Source: an uncultured Eubacteriales bacterium | Lineage (GTDB): Bacteria; Bacillota; Clostridia; Oscillospirales; Butyricicoccaceae | DNA: 7,910 bases | Direction of reading: 5' to 3' | NCBI GenBank assembly: GCA_910585875.1 | Contig: CAJUIK010000079.1 | Span: 1 to 7,910 of the forward strand | Shown here: in pieces, positions 1 through 5,030 of the stretch | How positions within the stretch are numbered: position 1 is the first letter of the stretch | How the letters are laid out: the number at the start of each line of letters is the position of its first letter | Program-made: the position numbers and the translations under genes | The notes under the pieces: model-generated | Database searches by the model: none | What the model was told of the DNA's origin: nothing | What the model saw: the letters and a program-made list of their open reading frames with translations, nothing else

Positions 1-1
1 G

Positions 2-277
2 ATTGTGGCCAACGTGGAAGGATCCCAGACCCAATATTACGACATTGAGATTGTCAAGCTCTACGACGACGAGCAAGGCAACCGGGATATGATGGTCCAT
101 GTGACGGACAAGCGTCTTCTGGAAAAGACGGGCGGAATTGTCCAGGGCATGAGCGGCAGCCCTATTGTGCAGAACGGCAAACTAGTGGGCGCCGTCACCC
201 ATGTGCTGGTCAACGACCCCTGCCGGGGCTATGGAATCAGCATTGAAAGAATGCTCGAAACAGCCCGAAGCCTGTAA
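2..277 (+). CDS. spoIVB: SpoIVB peptidase, C-terminal part (5' truncated by window edge)
   Basis: SpoIVB is a serine peptidase (family S55) secreted from the forespore into the space between forespore and mother cell. There it cleaves SpoIVFA and so releases the SpoIVFB protease that processes pro-sigma-K. About 91 codons are visible, in the frame open from base 2. The catalytic-serine motif GMSGSPI is at bases 148-168, followed by QNGKLVGAVTHV and NDPCRGYGI, which are hallmarks of the SpoIVB C-terminus. The protein ends SIERMLETARSL, stop TAA 275-277. A GTG at base 5 is only an internal Val codon, because the full protein is several hundred residues long. The PDZ domain and signal anchor lie outside the window. 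The gene sits directly upstream of spo0A, the order known from Bacillus and Clostridium. Confidence 0.95.
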   Translation: MVANVEGSQTQYYDIEIVKLYDDEQGNRDMMVHVTDKRLLEKTGGIVQGMSGSPIVQNGKLVGAVTHVLVNDPCRGYGISIERMLETARSL

Positions 278-306
278 AATTCCGTTTTTTTAACCGGTTT
301 TTGGAG

Positions 307-335
307 ATATATTGTAGAAAAATATTACAATATAT
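307..335. repeat. Perfect 10-bp inverted repeat upstream of spo0A
   Basis: ATATATTGTA (307-316) and its exact reverse complement TACAATATAT (326-335) flank a 9-nt spacer. It is very AT-rich, has no T-tract behind it and lies upstream of the candidate spo0A promoter. A protein-binding dyad is therefore more likely than a terminator of spoIVB. The binding protein is unknown. Confidence 0.6.
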
Positions 336-348
336 TGAAAGCTTTTCC

Positions 349-377
349 TTGAAAACCGCCGCCTGTTGTGGTATTTT
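349..377 (+). promoter_or_regulatory. Candidate sigma-A promoter of spo0A
   Basis: TTGAAA at 349-354 (5 of 6 to TTGACA) and TATTTT at 372-377 (4 of 6 to TATAAT) are separated by exactly 17 nt. Transcription would begin near 384 and give a leader of about 46 nt before the spo0A ATG. I did not find a convincing sigma-H promoter, which B. subtilis spo0A has in addition. Confidence 0.5.
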
Positions 378-405
378 AAAGTTACAGCGCTGCAAAAACA
401 CCAAT

Positions 406-413
406 TTGTCAAA
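406..413 (+). promoter_or_regulatory. Near-consensus 0A box (Spo0A autoregulatory site?)
   Basis: TTGTCAAA differs at one position from the Spo0A-binding consensus TTGTCGAA. It lies downstream of the candidate promoter and just before the spo0A ribosome binding site. If bound, it would more likely repress than activate. One-mismatch hits occur by chance, so this rests on position as much as on sequence. Confidence 0.4.
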
Positions 414-429
414 AAACGGAGTTGTAACT

Positions 430-1206
430 ATGAATACAAAAATCAACGTCCTGCTGGCGGACGACAGCCAAGAGTTCCGCAGGCTGCTCAAGGGGGCTTT
501 GGAAGAAAACCAGGACATCGTCGTGGCGGGTTCGGCTGGCGACGGCGAAGAGCTGGTGCGCATGACGGCGGAATTGCAGCCCGACGTGGTTGTGACAGAC
601 ACTGTGCTGGCCCGGCTGGACGGCCTGACGGCCATCCGGCAGATCAACAACGGCCCCTGCGCCAAAAAGCCCGTTTTCTTTGTGTTGTCTTCTTTTTCCA
701 GCGCCCAGGCGGCGGCGGAGGCTTCCGCTCTGGGCGTGGGCTTCTTTATGATGAAGCCCTGCAATCTCCGGGCGCTGGCGGAACGCATCCGCAGTTATAA
801 AAGCCTGCCCATCCCCATGCGGGGCGGCCAGCCCCAAGCCTTAGACCCGGCGGTAGATATCGAAATCCGGGTGACCGAGGTGATCCATCAGATCGGCGTA
901 CCCGCCCACATCAAAGGATATCAATACCTGCGGGACGCCATCATGATGACCATTGAGAATATCGACGTAGTCAATGCCGTCACCAAGGTTCTCTACCCTA
1001 CTGTGGCCAAAAAATACAACACCACCAGCTCGCGGGTGGAGCGGGCCATCCGCCACGCCATCGAAGTGGCTTGGGACAGAGGAGACATCGAGGTCCTGCA
1101 GGGATATTTCGGCTATACTGTATCCAACATCAAAGGCAAACCTACCAACTCGGAGTTTATCTCCATGATCGCCGACAAGCTCCGCCTCCAGCTGAAATGC
1201 GGATAA
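430..1206 (+). CDS. spo0A: Spo0A, master sporulation response regulator
   Basis: 258 aa, close to the 267 of B. subtilis. Residues 1-125 are a receiver domain: acidic pair D11/D12, phosphoacceptor D57 (in VVVTDTVLARLDG), S87 and K109. Residues about 142-256 are the Spo0A_C DNA-binding domain, with near-identical family signatures GVPAHIKGYQYLRDAI, KVLYP, SRVERAIRHAIEVAW, FGYTVS and KPTNSEFI. Phosphorylated by the phosphorelay or by orphan kinases, it binds 0A boxes and switches on sporulation. The frame is open upstream to a TTG at 301. The ATG at 430 is chosen because GGAG (418-421) lies 8 nt before it and the protein then begins at the receiver beta-1 strand, as in homologues. Oddity: the conserved Pro four residues after the phosphoacceptor (DIIMP in B. 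subtilis) is Ala61 here. Confidence 0.97.
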   Translation: MNTKINVLLADDSQEFRRLLKGALEENQDIVVAGSAGDGEELVRMTAELQPDVVVTDTVLARLDGLTAIRQINNGPCAKKPVFFVLSSFSSAQAAAEASALGVGFFMMKPCNLRALAERIRSYKSLPIPMRGGQPQALDPAVDIEIRVTEVIHQIGVPAHIKGYQYLRDAIMMTIENIDVVNAVTKVLYPTVAKKYNTTSSRVERAIRHAIEVAWDRGDIEVLQGYFGYTVSNIKGKPTNSEFISMIADKLRLQLKCG

Positions 1207-1221
1207 CCTGTCGGCCAGCCC

Positions 1222-1281
1222 CCGCCGGGGCCGCGCCCAAGACGCAACCGTCTGGCGCGGTTCCGGCGGCCCGGTTTTTTT
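1222..1281 (+). terminator. Long GC-rich hairpin terminator after spo0A
   Basis: The left arm starts at 1222 and the right arm ends at 1269. In RNA the pairs are 1222-1228 with 1263-1269, GG with UU as wobbles (1229-1230 with 1261-1262), 1231-1237 with 1254-1260, and AGACG (1240-1244) with CGTCT (1249-1253) around a CAAC loop. Only a CA bulge (1238-1239) breaks the stem. T7 follows at 1275-1281 after a 5-nt gap. It starts 15 nt after the spo0A stop. Confidence 0.75.
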
Positions 1282-1297
1282 CGTCGCCAAATCCGGC

Positions 1298-1330
1298 AAA
1301 AAAATTCCCGCCGAAAAGGGCGGAAATTTT
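1298..1330. terminator. Bidirectional intrinsic terminator between convergent genes
   Basis: AAAATT-C-CCGCC (1301-1312) pairs with GGCGG-A-AATTTT (1319-1330) around a 6-nt loop, with one C/A mismatch. On the - strand the stem is followed by seven T (complement of A1298-1304), placed 11 nt past the phosphatase stop codon. On the + strand the right arm ends in TTTT. It therefore fits termination of the - strand aldolase-phosphatase transcript and can back up the spo0A terminator. Confidence 0.75.
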
Positions 1331-1340
1331 GATTGGGCCG

Positions 1341-1988
1341 TTACAGCGCCGGCAGGCGGACAAGCTGGTCCGGGCTTTCAATCAGCGCTATGACGCCGGC
1401 CTCCAGCAGCTCTTGCCGACTGCCGTAACCATAGAGAACCCCGGCGCAGTCCAACCCGTTTTCCCGGGCGCCCAGCGCGTCGTGAAGCCGGTCCCCCGCC
1501 ATGACGGCCCGGCTCTTATCTGAAACCCCAGCCTGGGCCAGGGTATAGGCGATCACTTGCCCCTTCTGGCTCCGCCGGCCCTCCAGATCCGCCGCGCCTA
1601 CATATTCAAAATAGGAGGCCAGCTCAAAGCGGCGCAGAATGGGCAAAGCAAACTCCAGCGGCTTGCTGGTGGCCGTCAGCAGCCGGACGCCGGCCTTTTT
1701 CAATTCCTCCAAAGCCTGATGAATCCCCGGATAGGGGACGTTTTCATACATCCCCTGCCGAGAAAAATACTCCCGGTATTTGGCCACGGCCTGCCGGACT
1801 TCCTCCGGCCCAAACCCATAAAACTGGGCGAAGGACTGGGCCAGCGGCGGGCCGATAAAAGGATATAAGCTGGCCTTATCCTCCACTTTGACGCCAAAAC
1901 TCTCCAAAGCGTAGGCCACAGAATTTGTGATGCCCTCCCCTGGGTCGGTCAGCGTGCCGTCCAAGTCTAATAAAATCGTGTCTCTCAT
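1341..1988 (-). CDS. HAD-superfamily hydrolase, phosphoglycolate phosphatase-like
   Basis: 215 aa, the usual size of PGP/Gph-type cytosolic HAD phosphatases that hydrolyse small phosphate esters through an aspartyl-phosphate. Motif I is DLDGTLTD (nucleophile D8, acid/base D10). A C1-type helical cap covers about residues 18-88. Motif II is TATSK (105-109), the motif III Lys is K142, and motif IV is GDRLHD (D166 and D170). All catalytic residues are present, so the enzyme should be active. The substrate cannot be read from sequence: phosphoglycolate, 5'-nucleotides or pyrophosphate are all possible in this family. It starts 11 nt after the aldolase stop. The bases before its ATG contain no Shine-Dalgarno, so translation is probably coupled to the aldolase. 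It ends just before the bidirectional terminator, as the last gene of the unit. Confidence 0.88.
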   Translation of the reverse strand: MRDTILLDLDGTLTDPGEGITNSVAYALESFGVKVEDKASLYPFIGPPLAQSFAQFYGFGPEEVRQAVAKYREYFSRQGMYENVPYPGIHQALEELKKAGVRLLTATSKPLEFALPILRRFELASYFEYVGAADLEGRRSQKGQVIAYTLAQAGVSDKSRAVMAGDRLHDALGARENGLDCAGVLYGYGSRQELLEAGVIALIESPDQLVRLPAL

Positions 1989-1999
1989 GGCAGAGCAGC

Positions 2000-2935
2000 T
2001 TACGCTTTGCCGGAAGAGCCCAACACATCCCGGATTTTATGCCGCACGATTTCCGTAATGGCCTCTCGCCCGTCGGCCAGATATTGCCGGGGGTCGAAAT
2101 GGTCGGGGTGCTCGGCCAAATGCTTGCGCACCGCCGCCGTCATGCAGAGGCGCAGATCAGAATCGATATTGATTTTGCACACCGCCATGGAGGCCGCCTG
2201 ACGCAGCATCTCCTCGGGAATGCCGATGGCGTCTGGCATGGAACCGCCGTGCTGATTGACGATCTGCACATACTGTTGAGGCACGGAAGACGCGCCGTGA
2301 AGCACAATGGGAAACCCGGGCAGCCGCTGGGAAATCTGCTCCAGAATATCGAAGCGCAACCGGGGCTTTTGACCCGGCTTGAATTTATAAGCGCCGTGGC
2401 TAGTGCCGATGGCGATGGCCAGAGAATCCACCCCTGTGCGGGAGACAAACTCCTCCACCTCGGCGGGGTTGGTGAATTGGGCGTCTTCGTCGGCCACGTT
2501 GACGTCGTCCTCCACGCCGGCCAGCTTGCCCAGCTCCCCTTCCACCACCACGCCGTGGGCGTGGGCGTATTCCACCACCTGGCGGGTGACGGCGATATTT
2601 TCCTCAAAGCTGTGCTTGCTGCCGTCGATCATCACAGAGGAAAAGCCTCCGTCCACGCAGGCTTTGCAGATGTCAAAATTTTCGCCGTGATCCAAATGCA
2701 GCGCAATGGGCAGGCCAGTTTCCATCACGGCGGCTTCTACCAGCTTCATGAGATAATTGTGCTTGGCATATTTCCGGGCGCCGGCGGAAACCTGTAAAAT
2801 CACAGGAGAATTCTCCAATTTCGCCGCCTCTGTGATGCCTTGGACAATCTCCATATTGTTCACATTGAAAGCGCCGACGGCGTAACCGCCCTGATAGGCC
2901 TTCTCAAACATCTCTTTTGTTCCAACCAAAGACAT
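2000..2935 (-). CDS. fba: Class II fructose-1,6-bisphosphate aldolase
   Basis: 311 aa, typical of the zinc-dependent class II family. It interconverts fructose-1,6-bisphosphate with glyceraldehyde-3-phosphate and dihydroxyacetone phosphate in cytosolic glycolysis and gluconeogenesis. Visible motifs are GAFNVNN (21-27), LHLDHG (79-84, catalytic D82 and zinc ligand H83), GELGKLAG with metal-region E134 (133-140), GTSHGAYKF (177-185, zinc ligand H180), VLHGASSVP (211-219, zinc ligand H213) and the phosphate-binding NIDSDLRL (256-263). The ATG is well supported by AAGAGGTG (complement of 2943-2950) 7 nt upstream. The gap to the upstream reductase gene is 92 nt and holds a hairpin without T-tract, so readthrough from that gene is possible. 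Tagatose-bisphosphate aldolase (GatY/KbaY) is a related alternative, but the motif set fits Fba better. Confidence 0.95.
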   Translation of the reverse strand: MSLVGTKEMFEKAYQGGYAVGAFNVNNMEIVQGITEAAKLENSPVILQVSAGARKYAKHNYLMKLVEAAVMETGLPIALHLDHGENFDICKACVDGGFSSVMIDGSKHSFEENIAVTRQVVEYAHAHGVVVEGELGKLAGVEDDVNVADEDAQFTNPAEVEEFVSRTGVDSLAIAIGTSHGAYKFKPGQKPRLRFDILEQISQRLPGFPIVLHGASSVPQQYVQIVNQHGGSMPDAIGIPEEMLRQAASMAVCKINIDSDLRLCMTAAVRKHLAEHPDHFDPRQYLADGREAITEIVRHKIRDVLGSSGKA

Positions 2936-2976
2936 AACAAAACACCTCTTCTATAATCTATTGGGCAAGCCCGACG

Positions 2977-3005
2977 GGCCGCCCTCCTTGTCAAGGAGAG
3001 CGGCC
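2977..3005. other. Hairpin between reductase-like gene and fba, no T-tract
   Basis: GGCCGC-C-CTCCTT (2977-2989) pairs with AAGGAG-A-GCGGCC (2993-3005) around a 3-nt loop, with a single C/A mismatch. Neither strand has a T-tract next to it, so it is not a standard intrinsic terminator. In a reductase-fba transcript it could act as a processing or 3'-stabilising element and set different mRNA levels for the two genes (inference). Confidence 0.55.
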
Positions 3006-3027
3006 TGCGCTGAAGATCCCGCCTCTT

Positions 3028-3963
3028 TTAGCACTTGGCTCCGGCCACCGTCTCGATTTCCAGGATTTCTTCTTTGCGGCGGAGCAGGTTGTCGGCGACC
3101 AGCATCTTCTCCACCTTGCTCATGCCCAGACGCTCCACAGTGTCGCCGAAACGCTCGCCGGAAATTCCCTGCTGCTTGAAGAGCAGGATGGCTTTTTCCA
3201 CCGCGTCGATCACTTCGTCCCGGGTGAAGAGCTTGGTCAGGGGGCTGCCCATGCGCACCCGCTTGCCCCATTTGCCGCCCACATAGACCCGATACATGGT
3301 TTCGCTGTGCTCTAGAGCGTCGAAGCGGCAGGTCCCCTGGCAGCGGCCGCAGTTATTGCACTGATCCACATCGATCAGCGCTTTTCCGTCCTGCATGGAT
3401 ACTGCGCCCATCGGACATTCCTCCATCACCGAGCAGGAGGCGCAGCCCTTGCAGCCCTCTGCCTGGACTTTGGAAACCCGCTGGCCCACAATGCCCAAGT
3501 CGTTCAAATCCGGCTTGACGCAGTTGTTGGGGCAGCCGCCTACGGCGATTTTGAATTTATGAGGCAGGATCACGTCATGATAGCCCACATAGAACTTCTC
3601 ATGCAGCTCCTTAGCCAGTTGCTGGGTATCATATAAGCCAAAAACGCAGGTCGTGCCCTTGCAGGACACAATGGGCCGCACCTTGGAGCCCGTGCCGCCG
3701 GTAACCATGCCCCCTTCCGCCACCGCCTGCTGGAAAGAGGGGATGTTGTCGTAATGGATGCCCGGGCACTCCACCGTCAGCCGGGAGGTGAATTCAATTT
3801 TGCCGTTGCCGTATTGTTCGGCGGCTTGGCTGAGAATCCGCATCTGCTTCGCAGTCAGGATTCCGTTTTCTGTGATAATCCGGCCGGAAAATTCCTCGGT
3901 GCCTCGGTTGAGCAAAAAGCCCTCCCCTTTTACCCGTTTGATATCGCTTGTTTGAATCGCCAT
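3028..3963 (-). CDS. Siroheme sulfite/nitrite reductase-like protein with ferredoxin domain (AsrC/DsrLP type)
   Basis: 311 aa. Residues about 1-80 form the NIR/SIR ferredoxin-like half domain. Residues 95-165 carry the siroheme-[4Fe-4S] ligand motifs: C101 and C106 (CKGTTC), then C144 and C148 (GGCPNNC), followed by KPDLNDLGIVGQ. Residues 171-212 hold two [4Fe-4S] ferredoxin motifs: C171/C174/C177/C183 (a five-residue gap before CP) and C202/C205/C208/C212. It probably takes electrons through the ferredoxin clusters and reduces sulfite or a similar oxyanion at siroheme in the cytosol. I know such one-subunit proteins from Clostridia and, as DsrLP, from methanogens; the physiological substrate is not established to my knowledge. 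The first cysteine pair is C-x4-C rather than the C-x5-C of CysI and AsrC. The ATG has GGAGG (complement of 3973-3977) 9 nt upstream. A LysR regulator is divergent. Confidence 0.82.
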   Translation of the reverse strand: MAIQTSDIKRVKGEGFLLNRGTEEFSGRIITENGILTAKQMRILSQAAEQYGNGKIEFTSRLTVECPGIHYDNIPSFQQAVAEGGMVTGGTGSKVRPIVSCKGTTCVFGLYDTQQLAKELHEKFYVGYHDVILPHKFKIAVGGCPNNCVKPDLNDLGIVGQRVSKVQAEGCKGCASCSVMEECPMGAVSMQDGKALIDVDQCNNCGRCQGTCRFDALEHSETMYRVYVGGKWGKRVRMGSPLTKLFTRDEVIDAVEKAILLFKQQGISGERFGDTVERLGMSKVEKMLVADNLLRRKEEILEIETVAGAKC

Positions 3964-3999
3964 ACGCGCCGTCCTCCGTCGTTTTAATTTTTACGTCTT

Positions 4000-4019
4000 G
4001 CGGCCAAGGCCGCTTTTTT
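4000..4019. other. GCGGCC-AA-GGCCGC palindrome plus T6 in the 5' leader of the reductase gene
   Basis: GCGGCC (4000-4005) and GGCCGC (4008-4013) form a perfect GC-rich stem with a tight loop, followed on the + strand by T6 (4014-4019). On the + strand it looks like a small intrinsic terminator, yet no + strand gene lies upstream. It could stop antisense transcription entering the regulator gene. On the - strand it would be a stem-loop within about 25 nt of the predicted 5' end of the reductase mRNA, a position that often protects against decay. Confidence 0.5.
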
Positions 4020-4030
4020 GGAATATGCTC

Positions 4031-4059
4031 ATTATACCCCTTGCGGCCCATCAGGTAAA
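4031..4059 (-). promoter_or_regulatory. Sigma-A promoter of the siroheme reductase-like gene
   Basis: Read on the - strand, TTTACC (complement of 4054-4059, 4 of 6) and a perfect TATAAT (complement of 4031-4036) are separated by exactly 17 nt. The predicted +1 is about 4024, giving a leader near 60 nt. The weak -35 is what one expects of a promoter needing an activator such as the divergent LysR protein. Confidence 0.7.
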
Positions 4060-4069
4060 ATAGTAATAT
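4041..4069 (+). promoter_or_regulatory. Weak candidate promoter of the LysR gene
   Basis: TTGCGG (4041-4046) and TAATAT (4064-4069) are 17 nt apart, each only a partial match. An overlapping TATAAA at 4067-4072 is an alternative -10 with a 20-nt spacer. Either way the promoter overlaps the reductase promoter, so the two would compete for polymerase. Confidence 0.3.
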
Positions 4070-4081
4070 AAAATCAAAATG

Positions 4082-4097
4082 ATAGGCAAAAGCCTAT
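4082..4097. promoter_or_regulatory. Probable LysR-type recognition dyad at about -65 of the reductase promoter
   Basis: ATAGGC-AAAA-GCCTAT is a perfect 6+6 dyad. Its centre (4089.5) lies 65 bp upstream of the predicted reductase +1 (4024), the classical position of the recognition site of LysR-type regulators. It also covers the first two bases of the annotated LysR ATG, which would give simple autorepression. Binding by this regulator is inferred from family knowledge and position. Confidence 0.55.
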
Positions 4098-5001
4098 GGA
4101 TCAAAAGGAGCTGATTTCCACGACCATTCGCCATCTGCGCATTTTCATCGCCGTGGCCGAGGCAGGCAAGATGAGCCTGGCGGCCAAAAGCTTATATATC
4201 GCCCAACCCACTGTCAGCCAGGCGGTGGCCGAAATTGAGGCGGAATATGGCGTCCGTCTGTTTGAACGTCTTTCCAAGAAGCTGCGCATCACGCAGCAAG
4301 GCCAATTGCTGTTGACCTACGCCCGGCGCATTGTCAGCCTGTTTGACGAAATGGAACGGGATATGCGGGACGCCGCTGTCCCCAGTCTGCTGCGAGTGGG
4401 CGCTACTGTTACAGCGGGCGCGGGCCTGCTGCCCCAGCTGGCCGCTCAGCACGAAGCTTCCCAGCCCCAGGCCCGGATCCAAGCCTATGTGGACAACACA
4501 CAGGTCGTCGAACAAATGCTGCTGAGGGGGGAGCTGGATCTGGCCATCATAGAGGGGACTATCTCCAGCCCGGAGCTGACAACCGAACCGGTGGCCGAAG
4601 ACGAGCTTATTTTGGCCTGCGGCCCTGGCCATCCGCTGGCTGGCCAAAGCTGCGTCCGGCCGGAGCAGCTGGAGGGCCAAGCCTTTATCCTGCGGGAACA
4701 AGGCTCCGGCGTTCGAGCCCGATTTGAGCAGTATCTGTCGGATCGACGGATTCAAATCCAAACCAAGTGGGTTTGCCATTCCGCCGACGCCATCCTCAGC
4801 GCCGCCGCTGCGGGCCAAGGGCTGGCCGTGGTGTCCGAGCTGCTGGCGGAGCCTTGGTTCCGCCAAGGGCTGCTGCGCCGGCTGCCACTGTCCGACGCCC
4901 GCCTAACCCGACAATTCTGCCTGGTCTGGCACAAGGACAAATACCTGTCTCCGCCTCTGTTGGAGCTGATGGATCTGATCCGCGCCTGCCGCCCCGCCTG
5001 A
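4096..5001 (+). CDS. LysR-family transcriptional regulator, divergent from siroheme reductase-like gene
   Basis: 301 aa, normal LysR length. The N-terminal winged helix-turn-helix spans about residues 11-70 (RHLRIFIAVAEAG, SLAAKSLYIAQPTVSQAVAEIE, RLFERLSKK, ITQQG). A linker helix runs to about 90. The rest is the two-lobed substrate-binding domain (about 98-295), which binds an unidentified coinducer. Divergence from the reductase gene, with a shared 132-bp promoter region, strongly suggests it controls that gene, as CysL does for cysJI in B. subtilis; orthology to CysL is not shown. The start is uncertain. No Shine-Dalgarno precedes the ATG at 4096, whereas AAAAGGAG occurs just inside the frame (4103-4110), and homologues usually begin near the residue-11 IRHLRIF segment. 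No ATG or GTG codon lies suitably behind that site, so 4096 is kept. Confidence 0.9.
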   Translation: MDQKELISTTIRHLRIFIAVAEAGKMSLAAKSLYIAQPTVSQAVAEIEAEYGVRLFERLSKKLRITQQGQLLLTYARRIVSLFDEMERDMRDAAVPSLLRVGATVTAGAGLLPQLAAQHEASQPQARIQAYVDNTQVVEQMLLRGELDLAIIEGTISSPELTTEPVAEDELILACGPGHPLAGQSCVRPEQLEGQAFILREQGSGVRARFEQYLSDRRIQIQTKWVCHSADAILSAAAAGQGLAVVSELLAEPWFRQGLLRRLPLSDARLTRQFCLVWHKDKYLSPPLLELMDLIRACRPA

Positions 5002-5030
5002 AAGCGGGCCGGCGGGCGTTCTTTGTTATT
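4988..5030 (+). terminator. Hairpin at the LysR stop codon with T-rich tail
   Basis: GCCGCCCCGC (4988-4997) pairs with GCGGGCCGGC (5004-5013) around a 6-nt loop containing part of the LysR TGA, with one mismatch. A T-rich but interrupted tail follows (about 5019-5030). It is a plausible though imperfect terminator for the + strand. On the - strand it would lie just past the CoA-disulfide reductase stop, but there it has no T-tract. Confidence 0.45.

Noticed and set aside
301..429. 43-codon N-terminal extension of Spo0A from TTG 301
   Set aside because: It would run through the inverted repeat and promoter, has no ribosome binding site, and does not resemble Spo0A N-termini. ATG 430 has a proper one.
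237..788. 183-codon - strand frame opposite spo0A
   Set aside because: It is antisense to the highly conserved spo0A and has no recognisable features.
2955..2994. Perfect TTGACA (- strand, 2989-2994) as an aldolase promoter
   Set aside because: It sits in the loop and arm of the 2977-3005 hairpin. The only -10-like sequence (TAGATT) is 28 nt away and the 17-nt position has no match, so it is not a workable promoter.
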